In this document: piece after piece, positions 17,714-28,806 of the stretch
Numbering within the stretch: the first letter of the stretch is position 1
Layout of the letters: each line of letters starts with the position of its first letter
Assembly: GCA_016707895.1 (NCBI GenBank)
Contig: JADJGV010000006.1
Coordinates: 186,001-250,000 of the forward strand
Direction: 5' to 3'
Length of the DNA: 64,000 nt
From: Myxococcales bacterium
GTDB lineage: Bacteria; Myxococcota_A; Polyangia; Haliangiales; Haliangiaceae
Made by a program: the position numbers and the translations under genes
Notes under the pieces: generated by a model
Databases searched by the model: none
Seen by the model: the letters and a program-made list of their open reading frames with translations, nothing else
Told to the model about the DNA's origin: nothing

Positions 17714-18871
17714 GTGCGTGGCAAGCCGGTTGCACTGTGGTCGGCCATGACCGCCGGCATCTTCGCGCGCAGCGCGGCGCTCGCCACGGTCGCGACCGCG
17801 CTCGGCGGCTGCCTGTACCTCGATCCGATCAACGAGCGGCCCAGCGCCGAGATCCGCCGGGTCGGCGACGGCCTCATCTTCCGCGGCGACGCGCTGACGT
17901 TCCAGGCGGTGGTCGACGACCCCGACCGCGATCGCCTGGCGCTCGACTGGCGCGGCCAGGCCTGCGACCGCCCGGCCAGCGACCCGGCGCGCCGCTGCAG
18001 CGCCGTCGAGACCGGCACCGATCCGCAGTTCGGGTTCACCGTGCCGCTGGCCATCGACGGCGCGCCGACCGTGGCGCTGCTGGTCACCCTCGACGTCACC
18101 GACAGCCACGGCGCGGTGGCCAAGCCGCGCCAGGCGCTCGAGCTGGCGGTCGGCAACCACGCGCCAGCGGTGGCGATCCAGCGCCACGGCCGCGAGCTGA
18201 TGGGCCAGTTCCCGGTCGGCGTGCCGATCACGATCGCCGCCCGCGGCGACGACCCCGACGGCGATCCGGTGGCGTTGACCTGGACGCTGTTCCCGGCCGC
18301 GACCTCGGTGCCGGGCGACGTCGGCTGGACCCGGCTGCCCGATCCGGCCGGCGGCGGCCAGGAGTACCAGCTCGTCCCCGACGTCGCCGGCGACTGGCTG
18401 GTGCGGGTCGACGGCGCCGACGGCCTCGCGACCGCGCGCGGCGAGCTGGCGCTGCAGGTGCGCCCGGATCACGCGCCGTGCCTCACCGCCGTCGAGCCCA
18501 GCGTCGCCGACGGCGCCGTGGTGATCGCGACCGCGCCGCGCCGCTTCGCGGTGGTGGTCGTCGCCGACGACCTCGACCTGTACCCGGCGCCGCCGCCCGG
18601 CGATCCGTACCTGGGCGCCGCGACGCTGCGGTGGTCGCAGCGGCCCGCCGGCGCGCCCGGCTTCACCGCGATCGGCGGCGGCGGGGCGATCGATCTCGAT
18701 CCGGCGACGCTGGCGCCCGGCGAGCGCGTCGAGCTGCGGGTCGAGGTCGCCGATCGCACCGGCCGCTGGCCGGCGCAGTCGCCCGGTTGCACCGTCGACC
18801 AACCGTCGTGCGCGATCGAGGCGCCGACGACCTGCGTGCAACGCCGCACCTGGCTGGTGGAGGCCCGATGA
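17714..18871 (+). CDS. Large lipoprotein with Ig-like beta domains
   Basis: 385 residues from GTG 17714. A lipoprotein signal peptide ends in lipobox ALGGC, followed by LYLDPINERPSAEI. The mature protein repeats the pattern of PKD/cadherin-like beta sandwiches: DDPDRDRLALDWRGQAC and DDPDGDPVALTWTLFP, each typical of PKD-like domains (D-P-D-x-D and W-x-L). It contains several Cys near the C-terminus. It probably lies at the outer membrane, possibly as an adhesion or scaffold protein. Its stop overlaps the next start by four bases (ATGA), so the two lipoproteins are cotranslated. Confidence 0.65.
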   Translation: MRGKPVALWSAMTAGIFARSAALATVATALGGCLYLDPINERPSAEIRRVGDGLIFRGDALTFQAVVDDPDRDRLALDWRGQACDRPASDPARRCSAVETGTDPQFGFTVPLAIDGAPTVALLVTLDVTDSHGAVAKPRQALELAVGNHAPAVAIQRHGRELMGQFPVGVPITIAARGDDPDGDPVALTWTLFPAATSVPGDVGWTRLPDPAGGGQEYQLVPDVAGDWLVRVDGADGLATARGELALQVRPDHAPCLTAVEPSVADGAVVIATAPRRFAVVVVADDLDLYPAPPPGDPYLGAATLRWSQRPAGAPGFTAIGGGGAIDLDPATLAPGERVELRVEVADRTGRWPAQSPGCTVDQPSCAIEAPTTCVQRRTWLVEAR

Positions 18872-20616
18872 TCCGCGCACTCTCGATCCGCCTCGGCCTC
18901 GGCCTCGGCCTCGCGCTGGCCGCGATGACGCTCGGCTGCGGCGCCGAGGGGTCCGCGCCGCGCTGCGAGATCGCGGTGCAGTTCGATCCGCTCGACGCGG
19001 TCGCGCCGCGCACGATCGTCGCGCGCAGCACCGTCACCAACACCAGCGGCGTGCTCGCGTACGGCTGGAGCGTCCGCCGCGGCGGGCTCGAGGTCCCGAC
19101 CACGCCGCGCACCACCGACGGGCGCGACGTCGAGTTCGCCGCCGACCAGCCCGGGGTCTACGAGGTCCAGCTCGACGTCGACGGCGATCCGCTCGGCTGC
19201 CCGACGTGGACCGGCGACAAGAACGTGCGCGACGCCAGCACCACCGGCGGCGCGCTGCGGCTGCGCTTCAGCCCGCCGCGCGAGGCGTCGGTGCCGGTGC
19301 AGGAGCGCGTCGTCGACGTGCCGGGCGGCGCCGACTTCGCGACCGGCGTGCTGGCGATCGACCCCGGCATCGACGCGCCGATCGCCGTCCACGACCTGGC
19401 CGGCGCCGCGGTGCCGGCCTACGTGCGGCTGACCTCGCGGGCCACGCCCGACGCCACCGTCGAGATCGTCACCTCGGCCGGCGGCGGCGAGCGGGTCGCG
19501 CTGGCCAGCGGCCGCTACGACGCGCTGATCATCCCGCTGATCGACGGCCTCGCGCCGGCGCAGATCGACGGCTGGGCCCCGGTCGACGGCGCGTTCACGA
19601 TCGACGCCGGCGCGACCGTCGCCGGCCGGGTGCTCGACGCCGGCGGCGCGCCGCTGGCCGGGGCCCGGGTGTCGATCACCGCCGGCGACCAGCCGCCGTC
19701 GTCGGTGGCGATCACCGCCGCCGCCGGCACCTTCGCGCTGGCGTGGCGCCCCGGCGCGGGCGCCGCGCTGATCGTCGTGCCCCCGGCGGCGACCGGCCTG
19801 CCCCGCCTCACCGCGCCGCTCGCCGGCCTGGCCACCAGCCAGCCGCTGACCGTGCGCTACCAGCCCGGCCACCCGACGGTCGATCTCGGCGATCTGCCCG
19901 TCGGGATCGCCGGCGCGCCGGTGGCCGACGGCCACGTGCTGATCGCGCTCGAGCTGGGCGACGTCGCGACGGTCGGCGACGGCACGACCACGGCGCCGGC
20001 CCGCGGCCACCACCGCGATCAGGTGGCCACCGACGGCGCCGGCCGCCTCGCGCCGTACCGCGCGACCGTCGGCAGCGGGCGCGCCTTCGCGGTCGGCCCG
20101 ACCGGCGCCGCCGCGGTGGCGCTGATCGACCTGGCCGCGCCGCCGGCCGCGATCGACGCGCCGGGGCCGGCCGCGCTGACCGGCACCGTCACCGATCGCG
20201 GCGGCGCGCCGCTGGCCGGGGTCGCGCTGACCGCGACCGTCGACGGCGACCTCGCCCACCTCGGCGCGCCGCGCGCGTCGGCGATCAGCGGCGCCGACGG
20301 GCGGTTCGCGCTGGCGGTGGCCGGCGGCGCCACCTACCAGATCGAGCTGCGCGATCCGCGCGCGGTGGTGGCGCCGCGGCTGATCACCGCCGCCGGCGCC
20401 GCCGGCGACCTCGGCGCGATCGCGCTGCCACCCGCGATCCGCGTGCGCGGCACGCTGCGCCTCGTCGGCCAGAGCGTCGGCCTGCCCGACGTCGGGGTCA
20501 GCGCCCGCTGCGAGGCGTGCGCCGGCCTCGAGCGCAGCCGCCCGCTGGGCACCGGCGTCACCGACGTCGCCGGCGACTTCGCCGTGGTGATCCCCGATCC
20601 CGGCGCGCCGCCGTGA
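18868..20616 (+). CDS. Lipoprotein with carboxypeptidase-regulatory-like domains
   Basis: 582 residues. The N-terminus is a lipoprotein signal with lipobox MTLGC. After an Ig/PKD-like region (about 35-130) come at least two carboxypeptidase-regulatory-like (TTR-fold) modules, recognised by VAGRVLDAGGAPLAGARVSI (near 250) and GTVTDRGGAPLAGVALTATV (near 435), each followed by GxFALA. A third partial copy (RGTLRLVGQSVGLPDVGVSA) is near the end. Such modules are structural, often in surface proteins. It is coupled to the previous lipoprotein through ATGA overlap, which suggests they act as a pair. Confidence 0.7.
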   Translation: MIRALSIRLGLGLGLALAAMTLGCGAEGSAPRCEIAVQFDPLDAVAPRTIVARSTVTNTSGVLAYGWSVRRGGLEVPTTPRTTDGRDVEFAADQPGVYEVQLDVDGDPLGCPTWTGDKNVRDASTTGGALRLRFSPPREASVPVQERVVDVPGGADFATGVLAIDPGIDAPIAVHDLAGAAVPAYVRLTSRATPDATVEIVTSAGGGERVALASGRYDALIIPLIDGLAPAQIDGWAPVDGAFTIDAGATVAGRVLDAGGAPLAGARVSITAGDQPPSSVAITAAAGTFALAWRPGAGAALIVVPPAATGLPRLTAPLAGLATSQPLTVRYQPGHPTVDLGDLPVGIAGAPVADGHVLIALELGDVATVGDGTTTAPARGHHRDQVATDGAGRLAPYRATVGSGRAFAVGPTGAAAVALIDLAAPPAAIDAPGPAALTGTVTDRGGAPLAGVALTATVDGDLAHLGAPRASAISGADGRFALAVAGGATYQIELRDPRAVVAPRLITAAGAAGDLGAIALPPAIRVRGTLRLVGQSVGLPDVGVSARCEACAGLERSRPLGTGVTDVAGDFAVVIPDPGAPP

Positions 20617-20621
20617 TTGGT

Positions 20622-20630
20622 TGCTACCAT
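20622..20630 (+). promoter_or_regulatory. Extended -10 TGCTACCAT
   Basis: TG-C-TACCAT matches an extended -10 element. It ends nine bases before the GTG at 20640, so the transcript would have about a three-base leader. Confidence 0.4.
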
Positions 20631-20639
20631 CTCCGGCCG

Positions 20640-21542
20640 GTGCGCTCCTTCGCCACGCTCGTGCTGGTCGCGCTGGCGCTCGCGCGCCCGGCCGCGGCCG
20701 ATCGCCCGACGACGATCGCGGTGATCCCGCTGCAGGCCGATCGTCGGCTCGCGCTCTACGGCGCGCCGGTCGCCAGCGAGCTGGCCGGGGCCCTCGAGCG
20801 CGCCGGCTTCGAGGTGGTGCTGGTGTCCGACGTCGCGGTGGTGCCGACCCGCGCGTGGCTGGTGGTCGACGGCCGCCTGGTCGCCACCGGCAAGGCGGTC
20901 ACGATCGAGCTGCGCATCCGCGATCCCGAGCGCGCGGTCGACGTCACGCGGCTGGCGGCCCGGGCCCCCACCCTGGCGTCCATCGACGCCGCGACCCGCG
21001 ACCTCGCGGCGGATCTCACCGCCGCCATCGTCGCGGCGCGCCCGGCCGCGGCGCCACCGCCGCCGCACGCGCCGATCGATCCGGTCGCGCCGCGCGATCC
21101 GATCGACCCGGTCGCGCCGATCGCGCCGCCGCCAGCGCCGCCCGATCCGCGGCCCCACGCCCAGCTGGTGGTGCGCGGCAAGGCGCTGCACGACGGCGCC
21201 GGCGCGCCGCTCGACGTCGCCGCGCTGACCCGGCCGGCGCTGACCCGGCTGGCCGCGCGGCTGGGCTACGTCGTCGTCGACGATCCCGCCGCGCCCCTGG
21301 TGATCACCGCCGAGCTGACCCGCCTGGTCGCCGGCTTCGAGGGCGACGTGCCGGTCGGCCGCGGCCGGGCCCGGGTGATCGTCAGCCGCGCCGGCGCGGT
21401 GGTGTTCGATCGCCTGGTCCGCACCGACACCGTCGTCGGCAGCCGCGGCGATCGGGTCGACACCGTCGTGCGGCTGGTGGCGGCCCAGGCCGCCGACGTG
21501 GTGCTGCCGCGCGTCCGCGAACGGCTCGAGGCCGCGCCGTGA
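20640..21542 (+). CDS. Exported protein, unknown function
   Basis: 300 residues. The signal peptide runs to about residue 20 (LARPAAA|D). Two alpha/beta-like halves (TIAVIPLQADRRLALYGAPV and LVVRGKALHDGAGAPLDVAA) are separated by a Pro-rich linker of repeating DPVAPRDP units. The first half resembles the nucleotide-free anticodon-binding-like folds seen in TolB N-terminal or GNA1162-like proteins (weak inference from IPLQA..ELAGALERAGFEVV). GTG 20640 is supported by the TGCTACCAT box. Its stop overlaps the next gene (GTGA). Confidence 0.5.
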   Translation: MRSFATLVLVALALARPAAADRPTTIAVIPLQADRRLALYGAPVASELAGALERAGFEVVLVSDVAVVPTRAWLVVDGRLVATGKAVTIELRIRDPERAVDVTRLAARAPTLASIDAATRDLAADLTAAIVAARPAAAPPPPHAPIDPVAPRDPIDPVAPIAPPPAPPDPRPHAQLVVRGKALHDGAGAPLDVAALTRPALTRLAARLGYVVVDDPAAPLVITAELTRLVAGFEGDVPVGRGRARVIVSRAGAVVFDRLVRTDTVVGSRGDRVDTVVRLVAAQAADVVLPRVRERLEAAP

Positions 21543-22282
21543 TCGCCGGCGCGCGGCGGGGCGCGCTCGCGATCGCGCTGGCGCTGTCGATCGGCGTCGC
21601 GGCGGCGCAGCCGGGCGCGGGCGGCGATCTGGCGGGCGCGGGCGCCGCCGCCGAGCGCCACGACTGGGCCACCGTCGAGCGCCTGGCCGCGCCGGTGGCC
21701 GACGCCGGCGACGCCGCGCGCGGCGATCGCGCCGAGGCGTTCCGGCTGCTCGGGCTGGCGGCGCTCGAGCGCGGCGACGCCGCCGCGGCCGAGGCGCGGT
21801 TCTTCGCGTACCTGCAGCTCGACCTCGACGGCGCGCTCGATCCCAACGTCTACCCGCCCGAGACCATCGCGTTCCTCGAGAACGTCCGCGCCAGGCACGC
21901 CACCGAGCTGCGCGCGCTGCGCCCGCGCCCGCGCCGCGCGCGCGTGCTCAACCTGCTGCCGCCGGCCGGGCAGTTCCAGAACCAGCACCGCACCAAGGCG
22001 TGGACGCTGGCCATCCTCGGCGGCGCGCTGCTCGCGACCAACCTCACCACCTACGGCCTTCTGTATCGCTGGTGCAGCGACGACGCGACCTGCACCCACG
22101 CGTCGACCGCGCGGGTGCTGCGCGAGGTCAACCTCGCGACCGGGATCGCCACGTTCGGGCTCTACGTGTACGGCGTGTGGGATGGATTCCGACACTTCCG
22201 CCAACCACGCACGCCGACGGCCACGATCGCGCCACTGGCGTTCTCCCACGGCGCTGGCCTGGGTCTGGCCGGCACGTTCTGA
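21539..22282 (+). CDS. Exported TPR-like membrane protein
   Basis: 247 residues, GTG start overlapping the previous stop. The signal peptide runs to about residue 22 (GVAAA|QP). Residues 30-115 are helical with TPR-like periodicity (RLLGLAALERGDAAAAEARF, then a PPETIAFLENVR segment). Two hydrophobic segments follow (AILGGALLATNLTTYGLLY and LATGIATFGLYVYGVW), giving a membrane-embedded C-terminal half. Such N-terminal TPR plus two-helix proteins occur near lipoprotein and kinase genes in Myxococcota; the function is not known. It is the last gene before the kinase promoter. Confidence 0.5.
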   Translation: MIAGARRGALAIALALSIGVAAAQPGAGGDLAGAGAAAERHDWATVERLAAPVADAGDAARGDRAEAFRLLGLAALERGDAAAAEARFFAYLQLDLDGALDPNVYPPETIAFLENVRARHATELRALRPRPRRARVLNLLPPAGQFQNQHRTKAWTLAILGGALLATNLTTYGLLYRWCSDDATCTHASTARVLREVNLATGIATFGLYVYGVWDGFRHFRQPRTPTATIAPLAFSHGAGLGLAGTF

Positions 22283-22381
22283 CCAAGATCGGGGGCGGCA
22301 GCCCACGGGCACGCGACCTCAGTCGTACATGATCTGACATGGTGTCGTCGAGAACCTGCGGGTAACTACCCCCGTTTGGCG

Positions 22382-22410
22382 TTGTGCCATCGAGTGCCGC
22401 CCGTTACTAT
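22382..22410 (+). promoter_or_regulatory. Promoter TTGTGC-N17-TACTAT
   Basis: TTGTGC (22382-22387), 17 bases, TACTAT (22405-22410), then eight bases to the GTG at 22419. A small hairpin GGGT-AACT-ACCC lies just upstream at 22360-22371 and could be a terminator of the previous operon or a binding site. Confidence 0.5.
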
Positions 22411-22418
22411 CGTTCGCG

Positions 22419-25310
<2,892 letters not shown>

Positions 25311-25340
25311 CCGGAACGGCTCCTGCACGGAGAACGCGGC

Positions 25341-25700
25341 ATGTCGCTCGAGGTCGTGCTGGAGTTGCAGCGTCAACACGCGCACCTGCGTGCGCTGCTG
25401 GACCGCTGCGATGACCTGTTGACCGCCACCGCCGAGGGCACCGTGGACGCGGAGGCCCTGGCCAAGGCGGTGCGGGTGATCGCCGTCGCGCTGGCCGAGC
25501 ACCACGCCTTCGAGGAGGCGCACCTGGCGCTGGTGGGGGACGACCCCCGCCACGCCAGCCACCACGCCGCCCTGGCGCTCGGCCTGGACGATCCCTCGGT
25601 GCGCGCCCTCGCCGCAGTGCTCCGCGATCTCCGCGATCACCTGCGGCGTGAGGACGCACTCCTCGCGGACCTCGTGCGCACGTCCTGCGGCGGCGCCTAG
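25341..25700 (+). CDS. Hemerythrin-like HHE protein
   Basis: 119 residues with the hemerythrin cation-binding pattern: RQHAHLRALLD, LAEHHAFEEAHL, ASHHAALAL and LRDHLRREDALL supply paired His/Glu residues for a di-iron site. Such proteins bind oxygen, nitric oxide or iron in the cytoplasm. It precedes the cbb3 oxidase operon, whose substrate is oxygen, so a role in oxygen delivery, sensing or NO protection is likely. A GGAG lies eight bases before the ATG. A weak sigma54-like element (CGGAAC-N5-CTGC, 25312-25326) is also placed upstream. The stop overlaps a small hairpin GCCCG-GTTT-CGGGC (25700-25713). Confidence 0.7.
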   Translation: MSLEVVLELQRQHAHLRALLDRCDDLLTATAEGTVDAEALAKAVRVIAVALAEHHAFEEAHLALVGDDPRHASHHAALALGLDDPSVRALAAVLRDLRDHLRREDALLADLVRTSCGGA

Positions 25701-25715
25701 CCCGGTTTCGGGCCC

Positions 25716-25730
25716 GCGCAGTTCGTGCGC
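25716..25730 (+). promoter_or_regulatory. Inverted repeat GCGCA-N5-TGCGC upstream of ccoNO
   Basis: A perfect 5-5-5 inverted repeat lies about 65 bases upstream of the predicted sigma54 start site of ccoNO. It is a candidate binding site for the NtrC-type activator encoded in this cluster (inference). Confidence 0.3.
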
Positions 25731-25760
25731 AGAAGCAGGGCTCCGAGCCGGTTCCTGCGC

Positions 25761-25775
25761 CGGCACGCTGGTTGC
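25761..25775 (+). promoter_or_regulatory. Sigma54 promoter CGGCAC-N5-TTGC for ccoNO
   Basis: CGGCAC-N5-TTGC matches the sigma54 -24/-12 consensus TGGCAC-N5-TTGC at 9 of 10 fixed positions, with GG and GC in the right register. The predicted start site is about 25787, five bases before the ATG of ccoNO. The cluster also encodes an NtrC-type activator with a GAFTGA loop, which a sigma54 promoter requires. Confidence 0.6.
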
Positions 25776-25791
25776 GTAAGGGCGGGCCACG

Positions 25792-27987
25792 ATGACTCAG
25801 CCTGACACCTTGCGCTATGACGACGCCATCGTCCGCAAGTTCGTTGCGGCGACGATCTTCTGGGGAACGATCGGCATGCTGGTCGGGCTGTACGTGGCCC
25901 TCCAGCTCGCCGTGCCCCAGCTCAACGTCGCGCCGTACCTGACTTTCGGACGCCTGCGCCCGCTCCACACCAACGCGGTGATCTTCGCCTTCGCCGGCAA
26001 CGCGCTGTTCGGGGCGGTGTACTACTCGACGCAGCGCCTGGTGAAGGCGCGCCCGCTCTCCGATCTGCTGTCCAAGATCCACTTCTGGGGATGGCAGCTG
26101 ATCATCGCCTCGGCGGCGATCACCCTGCCGCTCGGTTACACCGAGGGCAAGGAGTACGCGGAGCTCGAGTGGCCGATCGACATCGCCATCGCCGGGGTGT
26201 GGGTGGTGTTCGCGGTGAACTTCTTCGGGATGCTTCGCAACCGCCGCGAGCAGCACCTCTACGTGGCCGTGTGGTTCTACATCGCGACCATCATCACGGT
26301 CGCCATCCTCCACATCTTCAATTCGCTCGCGGTGCCGTGGAGCCCGCTCAAGAGCTACTCGCTGTACGCCGGCGTCGAGGACGCCTTCATGCAGTGGTGG
26401 TACGGGCACAACGCGGTGGCGTTCTTCCTGACCACGCCGTTCCTCGGGCTGATGTACTACTTCTTGCCCAAGGCCGCCGAGAAGCCGGTGTTCAGCTACC
26501 GGTTGTCGATCCTGCACTTCTGGTCGCTGGTCTTCATCTACATCTGGGCCGGCCCCCACCACCTGCACTACACCGCGCTGCCGCAGTGGGCCGCGACGCT
26601 GGGCATGCTCTTCTCGGTGATGCTGTGGATGCCGTCGTGGGGCGGCATGATCAACGGCCTGTTGACGTTGCGCGGCGCGTGGAACCGCGTCGCCGCCGAC
26701 CCGGTGCTCAAGTTCTTCGTCGTCGGCATCACGTTCTACGGCATGTCGACCTTCGAGGGGCCGATGATGTCGATCCGGAGCGTCAACGCGCTGTCGCACT
26801 ACACCGACTGGAACATCGCGCACGTCCACGGCGGCGCGCTGGGCTGGGTCGGCTTCATGGTCTTCGGCATGACCTACTGGCTGGCGCCGCGCCTCTACCA
26901 GACCAAGCTGTGGTCGACCAAGCTGGCCACGGTCCACTTCTGGGTCGCCACGATCGGCATCGCGCTGTACGTCGTCGCGATGTGGGCCGCCGGCATCACC
27001 CAGGGCTTGATGTGGCGCGCGTTCGACGACACCGGCCGCCTGCAGTACCCCGACTTCCTCGAGACCGTCACCCGGCTGATGCCGATGTACTGGGTCCGCG
27101 CGCTGGGCGGCACGCTCTACATCAGCGGCATCCTGATGGCGGCGTACAACCTGTTCAAGACCTGGCAGACCCGGCCGGCGACGTACGCTGAGGTCGAGGT
27201 CGAGGTGCCGCCGCGCGTGCGCGATGGCGCCACGGCGAAGGCCGAGCACCACGGCCACTGGCACCGCAAGTACGAGGGCCTGCCCGCGACGTTCAGCGTG
27301 CTGGTCGCGGTGGCGGTCATCGTCGCCTCGCTGTTCGAGATCGTCCCGACCTTCCTCATCAAGTCCAACGTGCCGAGAATCGCCACGGTCAAGCCGTACA
27401 CGCCGCTCGAGCTCTACGGCCGCGACATCTACATCCGCGAGGGCTGCTACAACTGCCACTCGCAGATGGTGCGGCCGTTCGTCGACGAGACCGTCCGCTA
27501 CGGCCTCGGCGGCGTGCCGACCGAGTACTCGAAGCCCGGCGAGTTCGTCTACGACCACCCGTTCCAGTGGGGCAGCCGACGCATCGGCCCCGATCTGGCG
27601 CGCGAGGGTGGCCGGCGCGACGAGTACTGGCACCTGCGCCACTTCGACAACCCGCGCTCGACGTCGAAGGGCAGCATCATGCCGCGCTACCCGCACCTGC
27701 TGCGCGACGACATCGACTACGGAAGCATCCAGGCGCGCATCAACGCGATGGTCACGCTCGGCGTGCCGTACGGCGCCGACGCCAAGCGCGACGCCGCCGC
27801 GATGGCGCGGGCCCAGGCCGAGGAGGTCGCGGCGAAGCTGGTCAAGCTCGGCGGCCCCGCCGGCAAGACCCACAAGGACGTCATCGCGCTGATCGCCTAC
27901 ATGCAGCGCCTCGGCGTCGACATCCGCGCCGGCCGCAACGACCTGCCCGAGGCCGCGCCCGCGGCCCCGACGCCGGCGGGGAAGTGA
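25792..27987 (+). CDS. ccoNO: cbb3 cytochrome c oxidase, fused subunits I and II
   Basis: 731 residues; it catalyses oxygen reduction by cytochrome c with proton pumping in the cytoplasmic membrane. Residues 1-480 are CcoN: about twelve helices with haem and copper ligands in RLRPLHTNAV, QWWYGHNAVAFF, GPHHLHYTALPQ and NIAHVHGGALGW. Residues 500-731 are CcoO: one anchor helix, then haem c motif EGCYNCHSQMVRP and the Met-containing GSIMPRYPHL. CcoN and CcoO are usually separate genes; fused CcoNO is known in some lineages. A Pro/Glu and charged linker joins them (about 460-500). It is followed by ccoQ after seven bases, as the head of an operon running to ccoS. Its promoter appears sigma54-dependent. 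Confidence 0.95.
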   Translation: MTQPDTLRYDDAIVRKFVAATIFWGTIGMLVGLYVALQLAVPQLNVAPYLTFGRLRPLHTNAVIFAFAGNALFGAVYYSTQRLVKARPLSDLLSKIHFWGWQLIIASAAITLPLGYTEGKEYAELEWPIDIAIAGVWVVFAVNFFGMLRNRREQHLYVAVWFYIATIITVAILHIFNSLAVPWSPLKSYSLYAGVEDAFMQWWYGHNAVAFFLTTPFLGLMYYFLPKAAEKPVFSYRLSILHFWSLVFIYIWAGPHHLHYTALPQWAATLGMLFSVMLWMPSWGGMINGLLTLRGAWNRVAADPVLKFFVVGITFYGMSTFEGPMMSIRSVNALSHYTDWNIAHVHGGALGWVGFMVFGMTYWLAPRLYQTKLWSTKLATVHFWVATIGIALYVVAMWAAGITQGLMWRAFDDTGRLQYPDFLETVTRLMPMYWVRALGGTLYISGILMAAYNLFKTWQTRPATYAEVEVEVPPRVRDGATAKAEHHGHWHRKYEGLPATFSVLVAVAVIVASLFEIVPTFLIKSNVPRIATVKPYTPLELYGRDIYIREGCYNCHSQMVRPFVDETVRYGLGGVPTEYSKPGEFVYDHPFQWGSRRIGPDLAREGGRRDEYWHLRHFDNPRSTSKGSIMPRYPHLLRDDIDYGSIQARINAMVTLGVPYGADAKRDAAAMARAQAEEVAAKLVKLGGPAGKTHKDVIALIAYMQRLGVDIRAGRNDLPEAAPAAPTPAGK

Positions 27988-27994
27988 GGTCCCG

Positions 27995-28189
27995 ATGCGT
28001 CTGTCCGAGCTGGTCTCCAACCTCACGCCGACCACGTACTCGCAGCTCGCGCTGCTGATCTTCCTCGGCGTGTTCATCGCGATCGCCTGGCGGCACCGCC
28101 GCCTCACCACCGCCCACACCGAGGCCGCGGCGCTGCCGCTGGCTGACGACGCCGCGCCGCTGGCGCGGCCGGAGGTCCCCCATGAGTGA
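27995..28189 (+). CDS. ccoQ: cbb3 oxidase small subunit CcoQ/FixQ-like
   Basis: 64 residues. One transmembrane helix (TYSQLALLIFLGVFIAIAWR) and a charged C-terminal tail, the size and layout of CcoQ. Sequence conservation in this family is low, so the call rests on position between ccoNO and ccoP. CcoQ stabilises the complex, especially the association of CcoP, under oxygen. Its stop overlaps the start of ccoP by eight bases (28182-28189), so translation is probably coupled. Confidence 0.75.
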   Translation: MRLSELVSNLTPTTYSQLALLIFLGVFIAIAWRHRRLTTAHTEAAALPLADDAAPLARPEVPHE

Positions 28190-28775
28190 CGGCTCGAAGC
28201 CCCGTCCCGACGGTCAGATTCTCGACCACTGCTACGACGGCATCCAGGAGTACGACAACCCGCTGCCCGGCTGGTGGAGCGCGTTCTTCATCATCACGAT
28301 CGTGTTCTCGGGCTTCTACCTGTTCTGGTACCACCTCGGCGGCCCGGGCAAGTCGGTCACCGAGGTCTACGCCGCCGACTACCAGGCCTACGAGAAGCAG
28401 CGCGTCGAGCGTGAGGCCGCCGACCTGAGCTCGGTCTCCGAGGCCTCGATCGCCAGCGCGGCCGGCAACGCCGACATGCTCGCCACCGGCAAGACGATCT
28501 TCACGTCGACCTGCGCGACCTGCCACCAGCCGGACGGCAGCGGCCTCATCGGCCCTAACCTGACCGACGGCAACCAGCTCCACGGGACCACCCGCATGGA
28601 CATCTACGCGACCGTGCGCAACGGCGTGCCCAACACGGCGATGGTGCCGTGGGGCGCGCAGCTCAAGCCGGCCGAGGTCATCGCGGTCTCGGCGTACGTG
28701 GTCACGCTGCGCAACAAGCCGCTGCCCGGCAAGGCCGCCGAGGGTGCGCCGGTGGGACCGTTCGCCGCACCCTGA
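28182..28775 (+). CDS. ccoP: cbb3 oxidase subunit III, one-haem CcoP
   Basis: 197 residues. The N-terminus carries the CcoP signature YDGIQEYDNPLPGWWSAFF and one transmembrane helix. The periplasmic part has a single haem c motif, CATCH (near residue 110), with an axial Met in NTAMVPWG. Typical CcoP is about 290 residues with two haems; this copy has only one c domain. The domain should still take electrons from a soluble cytochrome c and pass them to CcoO. It overlaps ccoQ by eight bases and is followed by ccoG after about 30 bases. Confidence 0.88.
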   Translation: MSDGSKPRPDGQILDHCYDGIQEYDNPLPGWWSAFFIITIVFSGFYLFWYHLGGPGKSVTEVYAADYQAYEKQRVEREAADLSSVSEASIASAAGNADMLATGKTIFTSTCATCHQPDGSGLIGPNLTDGNQLHGTTRMDIYATVRNGVPNTAMVPWGAQLKPAEVIAVSAYVVTLRNKPLPGKAAEGAPVGPFAAP

Positions 28776-28806
28776 TGTCGCGCCCCGCCGCATCCGAGCA
28801 GTCATC

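Noticed and set aside
22360..22371. GGGT-AACT-ACCC as an operator palindrome
   Set aside because: The inner bases do not continue the symmetry, so it is only a 4-base-pair hairpin and common by chance in GC-rich DNA.
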